A stretch of DNA of 64,000 nt from the NCBI GenBank assembly GCA_030280995.1, contig JASXTE010000008.1, positions 13,431,212 through 13,495,211 on the forward strand, given 5' to 3'. A model generated the notes under the pieces. That model was given only the letters and a program-made list of their open reading frames with translations. It had not been told where the DNA came from and made no database searches. The position numbers and the translations under genes are program-made. Shown piece by piece: positions 1 to 10,681 of the stretch (within the stretch, counting starts at the first letter, position 1; every line of letters starts with the position of its first letter). The stretch comes from Hemileia vastatrix. Lineage: Eukaryota > Basidiomycota > Pucciniomycetes > Pucciniales > Zaghouaniaceae.

Positions 1-477
1 CAGCCAATATTTTCCTGAATGGGCTTGATTTTTTGATGAGACAAAGGGGAGAGAAGCAAAAAGGGAGGGTGGGAAAAAATTTAGAAAGGAAGAATAATAG
101 AAATAATAATCAGTATTATGAGATATATGAGGCTAGTTTGTGTCTAATTTTTAAATTTTTTCAAAAAAAAGTGTTGTGCTGAAGAATTCTGCAGTTAAAT
201 GAAGAGTTACTGATAAAACAATGAAGTCCACAATCATTGTGAAAATAAATAAAAATTGATGAGTAAGTGCAGATTTTAGCAGAATGAGTGGTTTATGTTG
301 ATTTGATATTCAACAGTGTAAGGGCAACATGTTTAAGAACTCTTCACTTAGATATGCGCCAATTTGATCAAACTTAAGTGGGAATTTTTTGCTGTAAGTT
401 TGCTAACATTGACACCCTATATAGTAGAAAGAAGTTATGAAATATATAAATATATAATGAAAAAATATATAAATTTC
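1..477. other. AT-rich sequence, no gene seen
   Basis: No reading frame here shows recognisable protein motifs. The short open frame at 364-561 (plus) is lysine/tyrosine-rich and lies partly opposite the Tc1-like relic that follows, so I treat it as chance. Confidence 0.5.
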
Positions 478-860
478 TTCATTTACCAGCAGGAAGGGCC
501 CTACAGAGTTTTCAATGACAGCTTCCATTCTTTCTGGAATTGTGGTTACAAGATTCATTAATGTGTCTTGAGGGAGATCATTCCAAGCTATATGTCAAGC
601 ATCGAGCATTTCTTCTTTGATTTTGGGCTTATAAAACTGAAGAATCTTGTTCTTCATGACTTTATATGGAGTTTCAATTAGATTTAACTCTGAAAATTGG
701 GTAGGCCAGTCTATCTTCTTCAAGTTGACAAGTTCATAGAAGGCTTAAAAGTTCTTGGATATATGCATTGGTTTGTTTATGCTCCATGAGAACAAGTTGG
801 TGATGCTTCTTGTTTGCTTCGAAAAGGGGGAAGGAACAGCCACAAGCAGCATGATCAATC
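478..860 (-). pseudogene. Tc1/mariner-like transposase relic, C-terminal part
   Basis: Reading the minus strand gives the C-terminal half of a Tc1-family DDE transposase. DWPTQFSELNLIETPYKVMK (about 716-657) matches the family block W-P-x-Q-S-P-D-L-N-P-I-E-N-x-W-x-x-(M/L)-K, which contains the third catalytic acidic residue. Further on, AWNDLPQDTLMNLVTTIPER and MEAVIENSVGP match the family's closing region. An in-frame TGA lies between these blocks, and the reading frame is broken upstream near 740-760. No N-terminal helix-turn-helix and no terminal inverted repeats were found, so this is a dead fragment. It does not overlap the second Tc1-like relic at 4020-5289 and has a different C-terminal end, so it probably comes from another copy or subfamily. 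Confidence 0.72.
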
Positions 861-1606
861 ATCCTCTTTAAAGTAATGCAAAAGTAGTGAGAGTGAGGAA
901 AAAAAAGTTACCAAAATTAAATAAAGAAACAAGAAAAAAGAAAGAAAATTGTAAAAATGGAGGTATTGTCAAGATGGGGGTGTTTTTAAGAAAAGAAAAG
1001 TGGGTGAATGACAAAAAAGTATGTGGCGATGAAAAGATGTTGCTGGGCACAGTACACACACATATATATATGTATGTAAATTTGCGTTTATAGTTCTAAT
1101 CCAATTCTGTTTTGTTTACGCCTATCTCAATATCTCTGAATATAAATCTTCTTCATTCGATTTTAACAATATTCTATAAATAATAGAAACCTTCCTTGAT
1201 TACTATTTACTAGGGTTAGGAGAATAAGAATTGATTACAAGAAAAAATAATTGTGAATCATTGTTAATTGTGTGGTATGGTGTGAAATCCATTAGTCTCA
1301 GATGTTCAAAGCTAATTTAAAAGTGCTTTTCAAAATATCACCAAGGACAAAATGAAAAACAAAATTTTATTTGTTTATAGTTATCTAAGTCATTAAATTT
1401 ATGAAAGAGAAACATTTTACAACCATATGTATAATAAATCTCAAGTAAAGATTTAGATACCAAATTCTTGAAAAAAAAAAAATCTCCTTTGTCACATCTT
1501 AAAGAACCAAAGTCTTTATTACAATCTAAATAAAATGACTTTCTGAGCTGAAATCTTAATAATCACAATGTTAAAATAAATACAATTTAATTTTTGCTTA
1601 TTTTTC
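861..1606. other. Intergenic, downstream of ARH1
   Basis: AT-rich with A-runs and a short CA/TA microsatellite near 1052-1076. The overlapping open frames on both strands at 868-1093 are low-complexity. The stretch next to 1607 should hold the 3' UTR of the adrenodoxin reductase gene, but I cannot place its polyadenylation site. Confidence 0.5.
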
Positions 1607-3389
1607 CTAAACCACTTTTTTTATCGGGTCAACATTACGAGCCACTTTTAGCATCTCAGCTATTGTTGTAATTTTTTCTCTTGGCTTTCCAACCTTTGAT
1701 CCTTGTAAGCGCTCAAAAGTGTCTATTCTTTTCCAACCGCTCCAGTCAATTGATCGATCATTATGAATAATGGGAGGTACACTTTCAACTTTTTCCTGAT
1801 GCAATGGCTCAGTGCAAAGATCTTCAGCCATGGTATCAACAGTAGCGTAAGCATCATACATTGTGTTAGCAATCACACCATTTGGGCCACGAGAAAGCCA
1901 CCCTGAGACATATAAGCCAGGCAACTAGACAAAAATGTGAGGTCAGTTGAAAAATCACCTCATAAGGATACAGAGAAGAGTAAAAGAGTTACATGAAAGT
2001 TACGCTCATCCACAACTCGGCCGTTGATGTTTTTGATTACACCTTTCTGATGATCAAAAGGCACACCTGCCACTGCGACAGAACGATAACCAACGCTTTT
2101 GAGGACTAAGTCGGTTGGAGTTATTAAAGTTTGTGGAGGACTAGAAGGTGTAACAGAGATGGTTGAGAGATTTAGCGATTGTGATTCTAACGGGACCCTA
2201 TTCACCGAATCAGGGTATTTGTTAAGCTGCCATTCTATAGCATGTACAGATGAAGGATTGAGAGAATTGTGGAAACAGATGGGGGTTTGCATGAACTTGA
2301 GGCAAATGGTTTTATGAAAAGTAGATTGAGCTGAAAGGCTGGCTGCCTTTAGCATTAGCTGCACTAGACGTTTCTTCATTCTTCCATCAGACATATTATC
2401 CAATACTCCCTTGGTATCAAGGAATTTTTGAGCTTGATCCAGTAAATCATGATCAATATTAAAACCAACACCTTCAAGTGTCAGTAGCTCACGTAATTCT
2501 TTTGTGGTACAAGCAATTTGCAATGGTCCTCGTCTACCTACAACATCCACCTGACGAACTCGACTAATATTAAGTGCAGCCAAGGCATGTTGAGAGATAT
2601 CAGTGTGAGCTAACCGTGAAGGTTCTGAAAGTAAAATACGTGCTACATCAATTGCCACATTGCCTTGGCCAATCACTGTAACATGTTCTATCTTCTGAAG
2701 ATCAATCTTGTTTATAGCACGATCTGGGCGAGGATAGCCATTGTACCATCCCACAAACTGCCGAGCAGATAAAACATTATTCAATTTTTCTTGCTCCCCG
2801 AGACCCAGTGTGCGATCTTGTGCAGCTCCATAAGCAAAAAGTGTAGCATGGTAATGTTTTTGAAGTCCATCTAGCCGAACAAGCGCACAATTGGCCCCAA
2901 TATCATCGTCTTCATTTGATGGCCCAAAAGCAGTATTGCCATAATAACGGAATCGAGGATCAAGAGCAGTTTCTTCAAATTTATGCTCGCAGTTCTAAAA
3001 AGAGAAATTTCGAAAATTGGAAAACCCCCAAGAAAGTATTCAACGGCTTAATTTAAATCATACCATGGAAAAACAGAAAAAAAAAGTTCTTGTTTTTTTG
3101 TTTTTGTGTTTTTCAGTACCTTAACTTCTGGATGATCTGGAGCTACGCCATACCGACTCAAGCCAAAAGGGATGGGGAGCTTTTCAAAAAGGTCAACACA
3201 AATCTTTTCACTTCCAGGAAGCGACAACAATCTGCTAGCAGCGTAAAATCCTGACGGTCCACCACCACAAATGGCAAATCGAAAGGGGAATCCCTTTAAA
3301 CTGAAGCTGCGGAATAAAAAATAAGAGAAATTATTTTTAGAGAGAGAAGCATTTGTTTTAGGTAAATTTGACAGTCTCTTTAAAACCAT
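1607..3389 (-). CDS. ARH1: NADPH:adrenodoxin (ferredoxin) oxidoreductase, mitochondrial
   Basis: This flavoenzyme passes electrons from NADPH through FAD to mitochondrial ferredoxin, for Fe-S cluster and heme A synthesis in fungi. I read three exons: 3389-3120, 2994-1993 and 1924-1607. The introns are 125 bp (3119-2995) and 68 bp (1992-1925), both GT-AG and both phase 0, giving 529 residues, a normal family length. The first ~32 residues are rich in K/R/S with no acidic residue, as in a mitochondrial presequence. Residues ~40-48 hold the FAD-binding ICGGGPSGF. Exon 2 holds the NADP-binding [15 protein letters not shown]. Exon 3 has [20 protein letters not shown] and the closing block VGKPREKIT. 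The start at 3389 is the ATG that begins the presequence. No stop or frameshift is seen, so the gene looks functional. Its neighbours are all transposon relics, so context adds nothing about regulation. The symbol follows the yeast gene; the animal name is FDXR. Confidence 0.93.
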
Positions 3390-4019
3390 GAGAAGAGTGT
3401 TGTTAGAAAAAAAGAGTTTTTGATAGACTTTTACAGTTGGTGAAAATTCCTTGAGTTTGAGTCCTAAGAAGTAAAATACAACTTATACTGAATATGATGC
3501 AGATGAACAAAATCTAGACAAAGCTAAAGAGACTAAATATATGAAAAGCTAGGATGATTGTACAATACAAATTGTTTGATGTGTTTGCCTGGAGTAGAAA
3601 TGCCGCCAAGGACCTTTAGATTGCGTATTATAGGCCAATTCTTATGGATTATGCAATATGTCCAACTTGATATTTAACATCCCTCACTACTTACTCATGT
3701 TGCCTCGTGGGCAACGAATTGTTGTCTAAAGCAATAATGTTATTTCCTCGCAGAGTACATGGATTATACGCTGTGCCCAGAAATTTATCCTCGTCACCAC
3801 TTAATATTCCCATATCTCAAAAGCAACCACATCAATTTACGTTGCAATTGAGTAAGATGAGTATTTTTTGGTAATATAAAATTTTGTATCATCTAATTTT
3901 TTTAACTCAGCCATCAAGAACAAAAGAATGGCGAAAGTGACACCAAGATAGAGAGGAGTTACCACACAAAAATTGTACAAAAAAAATTCCCTAAAATTTT
4001 TTCGATTTTTGTGTTGTTC
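3390..4019. other. Upstream region of ARH1
   Basis: This holds the presumed promoter and 5' UTR of the adrenodoxin reductase gene (transcribed leftwards). I see no distinct TATA box or other motif I would defend. The open frame at 3837-4046 (minus) includes the tail of the Tc1-like relic and has no independent support. Confidence 0.5.
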
Positions 4020-5289
4020 ACCAACAGGTAGGGCCTCCAGAGGCATCAGCCACTGCCTTCATTCTATGAGGCATGGATGAAATTAAGTATTCAAATGATA
4101 CTTCTGGAAGTCCATCCAAAGCTGAAGGTAAGGTTTTCATCATTTCTTCTTTTTTTTCAGGTTGTAAAACCAATGCTTGTTGTTTTCATCATTATCCACA
4201 GGTTTTCAATTGGATACAAATTGGGTGGTCGTGATGGCCACGTAATTTTTTACAACCCAACTAGTCACAGAAATATTGAAAATTCTTGGAAGTATGGATG
4301 AGAGTTTTGTCCTCCATGAGAAAAAAGCTTGCTGATTGGTTGTGTGAGTTTGAAAATGAGATGATGCCTCCAAGGTAAATGTGCTCAACCATTGCCCTTG
4401 AAGTCTGATTTTGAGCTGGAAGTATCACCAGGAGAACTTTGGTGTTGTTGAAGAAGCCCCCCTCGCATAACATCACAGACAATAAGCTACTTCTGAAAAT
4501 TTCATGAAGACGCTTAGGAAGGTATTTTTTGGAATTTTTTTTCCAAAATAATTGTGAACTTGATTCCTTTCCGATTTTAAAAGATTACTCACCGGTCCAT
4601 ATAACTTCATGATCCAATAAAGATACCTGTGAGCAAATTTAAGATGGTGTTGGCAATGAGTCTTTCCAATAGAAGGCTTTTGTGCTTCTATCCATTACCA
4701 GAGCCCCCTTTCATGGGCACATTTATAAATGGTTCAAATTAAGGATTTCCTTAACATGATTCAAAAATATCAGTGAGTTTAAAATCTTTATTTGACTAGA
4801 GGACATAGGGAAACTTGCACATATCATAGTCTTCTGTCTTGCATGAGAGTCCATTATAAGAGTTAATCGCAACAATACTTCAGTCTGACACTTACACCAA
4901 TAATTTTTACACCAAACGGTGTAACACATGTGTAACAGCTGTGTAATGGTTGAGTGACAATTAGGTAAAGAATGTTTTTACATTCAAATGGGAATTAAAG
5001 GGGGTATGGTATACCCCTGCTTAAGTGCAAAAAAAAAAAAATTGCCTGATTGCTATGCAAAATTCACATTACTGTTACACATTCTTTATGCTATGTGAAA
5101 TAACAAAAATAGGTGAAAGTGTGAGTAGTGCTCAATGATGGAGTGGATGGCTGTGCAAGTGAAACCAAGTTTATGGCCTACCTGGAATTGGTTGAAACCC
5201 CAAATCCACATGCCAGTTACCATGTCTTTGATTTGAGTTGAATGGTGGCACTTTCTGTTTCTGGAGGTAGGCATGATGGTGTGAGGCAA
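4020..5289 (-). pseudogene. Tc1/mariner-like transposase relic, nearly full length
   Basis: The minus strand carries, in order, all parts of a Tc1-type transposase, split by stops and frameshifts. At 5277-5090 is an N-terminal helix-turn-helix (basic start MPTSRNRK, then GFNQFQVGHKLGFTCTAIHS), the paired-like domain that binds the inverted repeats. At ~4720-4620 a second DNA-binding segment ends in HLKFAHRYLYW, where the family has L-x-F-A-K-x-H-L-x-W. At ~4470-4300 a VMLCEGGFFNN...LMEDKTLIHTSK block holds the second acidic position (E-D-K in place of the usual D-N-A). WPSRPPNLYPIENLWIMMK follows near 4240-4185 with the third acidic residue. The C-terminus LISSMPHRMKAVADASGGP ends at ~4025. 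Several frames are used and stops lie between blocks. Some gaps could be introns, but the lost catalytic residue argues for decay. Confidence 0.75.
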
Positions 5290-6042
5290 AAGGGATAATA
5301 TGTCAGTTAATATAGTAAAAAAAAGGGAATGTGAGAAAAAAATTCATAATAAGTGATAATCTCAGTATTGATTATAAAGGGTAGACTTGAAGGTATTGTC
5401 CAGATGGTGGTGGTCAAGAGAAATGAGATGAGGAGGCACCTGAAAAAAATTAATCATGCAGTGACAAGTTGAATTATACAAGTTTTTAAGATGGTAGTGG
5501 TATAGATAAAAGAAATAAGGGCATGCCTCTGAAAAAAGTTTATTCGATGACGAGAATATGTTTTTAGACACTGTTCATATGAATTCAGTGCAGTTGAGTA
5601 CTTAACACCTACCCCTAAACCAAATGCTAACAAGATTTTTAGTGGTTAGGGTATGTATAGAAGAAATTTTATTTTTTGCTTATATGTATAAATATATTTT
5701 TGTATGTCTAGTTTTTTTTGATAATCTGTAGGTATTTATGTGTCTAGAGAGAAGAGAAATTCTTTTTATTGATTAATTTATTTTTTATCTATTTTTCTTA
5801 ATTTTATATTTTTTTAAAGACATAGAAAACCGTAGGAGGGAAGATCTCACTGGTGAGGATGACTTCGTGATTGGGAACCAGCTTAAGATGAGTTTGATCA
5901 GAGCTTTGATCTGAAATAATTTGCTTGCTACTGATAAAACTCCTTTCAAGGAAGAAGAGCTGGTTGTACGAAAGAAAGTGGAGGAAATTTTTCGGATAGA
6001 TGATTGGTTGACAACCAAGATGGTGAGAGAAGCGGGCCCCGG
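5290..6042. other. Intergenic with a short unidentified open stretch
   Basis: 5290-5820 is AT-rich with no motif I recognise. From about 5820 to 6100 the base composition becomes more balanced. The plus frame at 5921-6139 reads TPFKEEELVVRKKVEEIFR, which looks protein-like, but I cannot match it to a family. It could be the edge of a decayed gene or part of the LINE relic that follows on the other strand. Confidence 0.35.
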
Positions 6043-6197
6043 AGGATGCCTATCTACTCTGACTTTAAAACTGAGTACAAATCTGCATCCCCTAGATAGA
6101 ATATGTAAGGATGAGGTAGACCAGGCTCAAACACAGTAACATATGTATCTTCTTGAGATTTGGAGCCATCAGTGTAAATAAATTTAGAAGGGGGAAG
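6043..6197 (-). pseudogene. Fragment of a LINE-type RNase H domain
   Basis: The minus strand reads FIYTDGSKSQEDTYVTVFEP, then GLPHPYIFYLGDADLYSVLK, then SE and a stop. This resembles the start of the RNase H domain in fungal and insect non-LTR retrotransposons: the T-D-G-S-K motif with its first catalytic Asp, followed about 40 residues later by the segment holding the catalytic Glu. Only some 50 codons are visible. Reverse transcriptase is absent, and the next acidic motifs are not seen downstream. The call rests on one short motif. Confidence 0.42.
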
Positions 6198-6592
6198 GTG
6201 GAAAAGAGAGGTAGGGAGACTTCTCTAATGGCCCCTTCTTTGGAGGAATCAATAATAGTGTGTAATAACTGAGTAGTAAAAGGGGGGAAGAGTGAAGGGT
6301 AGAAGAAGTCAGGAAGCTTGAGGAGAAAAGCGGTAAGGGTAAGAGAGATGGTGTCAAGGGGTCTTTCAAGTCTAGAAGGTTTCTAACAGCGGTCCAATGG
6401 CAGTAACAAAGGGGTTTTTGGATTTCAAGATTGGGTACATATTTCCTTATCTTTTCAATTATATTACTCAATATAAAAAGGTAAGTGTTTAAAATTATTA
6501 TTATAATTAATGAGTTAGAAGTACGTGAATGTAAATATTAAGACAATAATAAATAGTAATAAATTTTAAGTGTTGTAAATGTTTTGGTAATA

Positions 6593-6622
6593 GGGGGTGT
6601 CAGTTCTGGCAAATCCGCACTT
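6593..6622 (+). repeat. Left terminal inverted repeat of the Harbinger-type element
   Basis: Thirty bases starting GGGGGTGTCAG and ending CCGCACTT. They pair with 10089-10118, differing at one position (CCGCAC against CCACAC). Confidence 0.9.
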
Positions 6623-6899
6623 ACAAATCCGCACTTAAATTTGACCAAATCCGCACTTAAATAAGTGTGGATTTCCAAAACACACTAGCCCCAATACTGG
6701 TGGATTTCAAAATGAAATAAGTCACTTATTTCACTCAAATCCGCACTTTCTCAACCAAAAGTGCTGATTTCACCATCAAGTCCCATTTCACTGATTTGTC
6801 AGCATCATCCCATTCATACGCAGCACTCCGCAGAATAACACTTCATAACTCAAAACATCGTACATCACTTACATCTTCATATCATATCATATAAGAGTT

Positions 6900-8159
6900 A
6901 TGCCTTCCTCACTCTCAAATCATGATAAATTACATAAAGCAATGACTTTCATGGCGCTTGAACTGCTCTTGGACTCTGATTCCGATTCTGATCTAGAAGA
7001 AGATTTTGTCGTTTTATCAAAAATGGCCAGGAAACGTTACCTTCTTCCCAGAAAGCCTCAAGTACTTCATACCCCCAAGTACACCATCCAAACACTTCTT
7101 AACCTATCTACACCCAGTTTTAGACAGCTGTTCAGGACTTCTCAGGAATTTTTCCTTAAATTGCTTGAGCTTATTCAGGATCATCCCATATTTCACAATA
7201 ATTCTCAAAAAGAACAACGACATCCTTCAATTCAATTGGCCATCACACTATGTTGTTTGGGTTCAAATGGTAATGGAGCCGCTTTGAAACGTTTAGAAAA
7301 TGTCTTTGATTTAGGGTATGGTTCAGTTAACACTTATACCAAACGATGTATCACTGCCATCAACTCCTTGGAATCTCAACTTCTCACCTGGCCAACAAAA
7401 GAAGAGTGACTTGAATCATCTCAGGTTATGCAAGCAGAGGGCTTTCCAGGATGTATTGGTTTTGTTGATGGTACTACTATTCCTTTGAGCCAGAAACATG
7501 CTCAAGGTGGAAACAATTACTTTGACCGTAAAAAGAGGTAGATTAGTTTTAACTCCTTTCATCCTCCTTGAAACTAACACAAACAAATATATCTTCTTTA
7601 TAGATATTCAATTAACGTTCAGCTTATATGTGACGTAAACAAAAAATTTATATCATTCTTCGCTGGCTATCCTGGCTCATGTCATGACTCCTACGTCTTC
7701 CAAAGAATGCATATTTCAAATGAACCTGAAAAATTCTTTGATGAAAATCAGTATCTTCTTGCAGATTCTGCTTATGTGAATGGAAAGTATGTACTTCCTG
7801 CTTTTCAGGGAGCAGCTTCAGAAGACAGTCAAAATGCCAAATTCAACAATCATTTGGCAAAGTCAAGAGTCCGTATTGAACATTCTATTGGAATCTTGAA
7901 AGGCCGTTTTTCTAGTTTAAGGGAATTAAGAAGTCCTCTTAGAAATAAATCTGAAATGGAGGCGGTGATCAACTGGATTCTGTGTTGCACTATACTTCAT
8001 AACCTACTTGCTGACCTCAAAGATCAATGGTTAGAGCTGTATGAAGATGAACAAGTTGATTCACCTCCGACTATATCCAACACTTCTATTTCTCAATCAA
8101 CTAGTATAAGGGCGAAAATCCTTCCAATAACACTCCAACATTTTTCAACGCAATTTTAA
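6900..8159 (+). pseudogene. Harbinger-type DDE transposase (DDE_Tnp_4 family), one nonsense codon
   Basis: Exon 1 is 6900-7537 and exon 2 is 7604-8159, joined across a 66-bp GT-AG intron (7538-7603); joining restores K-R-Y-S-I-N-V-Q in frame. Catalytic positions follow the family pattern: D in GFVDGTTIPL (just before the intron), D in GYPGSCHDSYVFQ (exon 2 start) and E in IEHSIGILKGRF. LADSAY precedes the last, as usual. The N-terminal ~140 residues include LCCLGSNGNGAALKRL...FDLGYGSVNTYTKR, the helix-turn-helix-like part of these enzymes. A single TGA at 7407-7409 interrupts the frame in a segment where relatives usually have a Trp; otherwise the gene is open to its natural stop. It is thus recently disabled, or read through at low level. 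Start chosen at the first ATG after the 5' end, about 300 bases inside the left terminus. Confidence 0.86.
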
Positions 8160-8448
8160 TTTTTTTCTCTTTCTCTTCAAATTATCAATTTGCATGTATT
8201 ATTCACTGGGAATGGTAAATTTTTTTGCATATTTTTTTGGTTTTTGAATTTGCTGTTAAAGTCTTATTTTTTTTTCTCTCTGTGTTTTCTTTCATCAACT
8301 CAACATGAAATCGCATATTTTCAGCAAACGCATATTTTTTCAGTCACTCAAAGGTTGGGAAAGAGTTGGAAGGGAAGATTAAGGGTTCCGAGGCATTTTA
8401 AATGAAGAAAAGGGTCTGGGAGAGGTTGAGAGGGGTGAAATGGGGATC

Positions 8449-9840
8449 AAAAGAGGATGGCATACAATGGGGCTGGGAGGATAGCGAAAGGCATGGGGAG
8501 GGAAGACAAGCATGTGTTGATAGAATTGAAAGGGATGGAGATTGGTGCAAACAGAGTGTGAAAATAGGAGGATGAACTCTGTTCTTCGGGCGAAGAACAG
8601 AGTTCACTTCCATAAAATATTAGCTGAAACATAGTTTTCAATTCTGTGAAAACAGTTGTAAGTAATAGAAAAAGTCACTGATTTTTTTTCTATGTAATCC
8701 TTGCTTTACGAGGAGACTTTTGTGACGAAGCAGATTTTTGAGTTACCTTTAAAAGAGGATGGCATACAATGGGGCTGGGAGGATAGCGAAAGGCATGGGG
8801 AGGGAAGACAAGCATGTGTTGATAGAATTGAAAGGGATGGAGATTGGTGCAAACAGAATGTGAAAATAGGAGGATGAACTCTGTTCTTCGGGCGAAGAAC
8901 AGAGTTCACTTCCATAAAATATTAGCTGAAACATAGTTTTCAATTCTGTAAAAACAGTTGTAAGTAATAGAAAAACTCACTGATTTTTTTTATATGTAAT
9001 CCTTGCTTTACGAGGAGACTTTTGTGACGAAGCAGATTTTTGAGTTACCTTTTGAGATTTGGAATGTCTGGGAGGCATTATGAAACTGGCACATAACAAG
9101 AAAAAAGATTAAAAAGTAGAAGAAATAAGTAAAAAAGAATGTAAACATGCCTGGTCAAAATATTGAAAATGTTGGAGATTGGTGCAAACAGAATGTGAAA
9201 ATAGGAGGATGAACTCTGTTCTTCGGGCGAAGAACAGAGTTCACTTTCATAAAATATTAGCTGAAACATAGTTTTCAATTCTGTAAAAACAGTTGTAAGT
9301 AATAGAAAAAGTCACTGATTTTTTTTCTATGTAATCCTTGCTTTACGAGGAGACTTTTGTGACGAAGCAGATTTTTGAGTTACCTTTTGAGATTTGGAAT
9401 GTCTGGGAGGCATTATGAAACTGGCACATAACAAGAAAAAAGATTAAAAAGTAGAAGAAATAAGTAAAAAAGAATGTAAACATGCCTGGTCAAAATATTG
9501 AAAATGTTGGAGATTGGTGCAAACAGAATGTGAAAATAGGAGGATGAACTCTGTTCTTTGGGTGAAGAACAGAGTTCACTTCCATAAAATATTAGCTGAA
9601 ACATAGTTTTCAATTCTGTAAAAACAGTTGTAAGTAATAGAAAAAGTCACTGATTTTTTTTCTATGTAATCCTTGCTTTACGAGGAGACTTTTGTGACGA
9701 AGCAGATTTTTGAGTTACCTTTTGAGATTTGGAATGTCTGGGAGGCATTATTAAACTGGCACATAACAAGAAAAAAGATTAAAAAGTAGAAGAAATAAGT
9801 AAAAAAGAATGTAAACATGCCTGGTCAAAATATTGAAAAT
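8449..9840. repeat. Tandem amplification with four perfect or near-perfect hairpins
   Basis: Two units of 302 bp (from 8449 and 8751) are followed by units of 335 bp (9171-9505, 9506-9840) sharing the same core. Each unit carries a 30-base palindrome, a 14-base arm AACTCTGTTCTTCG, a GG loop and the matching arm, at 8575-8604, 8877-8906, 9212-9241 and 9547-9576. The fourth has two changes that still allow G-U pairs. The 335-bp units also carry the first codons of the element's second gene. Antisense open frames here are by-products of the repeat. Confidence 0.9.
8977..9078 (-). pseudogene. Truncated start of the Harbinger partner (Myb/SANT-like) gene
   Basis: The minus strand from the ATG at 9078 reads MPPRHSKSQKVTQKSASSQK, then SPRKARIT, and stops at 8977. 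The same start recurs at 9413 and 9748 in the tandem units, with a stop soon after. A relic at 46005-46195 has the same N-terminus but continues into K-K-D-D-Y-L-I-I-V-S-F-L-K...N-Y-D-A-C-F-G, the pattern of the Myb/SANT-like DNA-binding protein that accompanies fungal Harbinger transposases. Here that domain is missing, so the second gene was lost and only its start was multiplied. Confidence 0.65.
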
Positions 9841-10088
9841 GTCAGGAAGGGGTGTGTGCCGAGGATTGATGGGTAGGTAGCGAGGAAGGTCAGTGTGTCA
9901 CATGTGACAGGGATGGGGTAAGAAAGGAAGGGATGTTTTGTGGCCAAAATGTGGTTGTGAAAAAAAACGGGAAAAAAGTGCTGATTTGAGGTCATAACTG
10001 ACACCCTTTTTTGAAATAAGTGACTTTTTTGCAAAATTTAAGTGCTGATTTGTAAGTGCTGATTTGGTTTGAAATCCGCACTTAATTT

Positions 10089-10118
10089 AAGTGTGGATTT
10101 GCCAGAACTGACACCCCC
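10089..10118 (-). repeat. Right terminal inverted repeat of the Harbinger-type element
   Basis: Inverse of 6593-6622 with one mismatch, preceded by further inverted AAATCCGCACTTA subterminal copies. The flanking TAATA follows at 10119. Confidence 0.9.
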
Positions 10119-10681
10119 TAATATATGTAAGTATTGGAATGAATTTAAAAAGTACAAAAGAGAGGGCCTTTTATAGGCAAAAGGTGAGAGATAAAGCACG
10201 GAGTTAACAACATCCAATAAGAGAGTGTGAGAGAAAAAACTTAGTGAAAAGAGAGTATGTGAATATAAAAAAGATATACTTAAATGATGCATCCATAAAA
10301 GGTATCATATTTATTTGATATAAATCTTGAGTTCCCTTGGATTGTCACACTTAGTATAGAACATTTGATTTTAAATGATATTTTAACTGAATTTTAAATT
10401 TCTTAATAAAGAAATTTGATTTTTTTTTAGATCATTAATGTTTTAATATTTTTATTCTCTTTTCAAGTTTATTATTGAGCACGGTGTTAGGGAGTAAAAA
10501 TATACGGGACATTTATTAATTTTTATTAATTACTAAATTTACTTATTGTCCTTAGCTAGTTTATTGTAAGTAATACATAAATAAGCAATAATTAATTAAT
10601 TATTAATAGGATTAAAAAGGCGTGGCTTCATCTCAGTAAGATAATTAATTATTTTACTGGATAAGTCTAGTAGCCTGGCTG

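Larger units (their letters stand above)
6593..10118 (+). mobile_element. PIF/Harbinger-type DNA transposon, 3.5 kb
   Basis: The element begins GGGGGTGTCAGTTCTGGCAA and ends with its inverse; the 30-bp termini differ at one base. A perfect TAATA repeat flanks it (6588-6592, 10119-10123). Inside each end the motif AAATCCGCACTTA recurs several times in both orientations (6620-6670, 10030-10100), typical subterminal transposase-binding repeats. It carries a two-exon transposase on the plus strand and the start of a second, convergent gene (MPPRHSKS..., minus) broken by an internal tandem amplification. It sits inside the family B solo LTR and is therefore younger than it. Class assignment rests on the transposase motifs; the 5-bp repeat is longer than the 3 bp usual for this superfamily. 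Confidence 0.88.

Noticed and set aside
5921..6139. Plus-strand frame EEELVVRKKVEEIFRIDDWL as a host gene
   Set aside because: It looks protein-like but has no recognised family and no clear start or exon partner; left as unidentified.
8398..9613. Repeated 64-71 codon minus-strand frames (MKTMFQLIFYGSEL...)
   Set aside because: They are by-products of the tandem units and cross the hairpin; no motif, no conservation outside the array.
8449..9840. CRISPR-like array of palindromic repeats
   Set aside because: Units of 302-335 bp with homologous 'spacers' inside a eukaryotic DNA transposon; a tandem duplication, not CRISPR.
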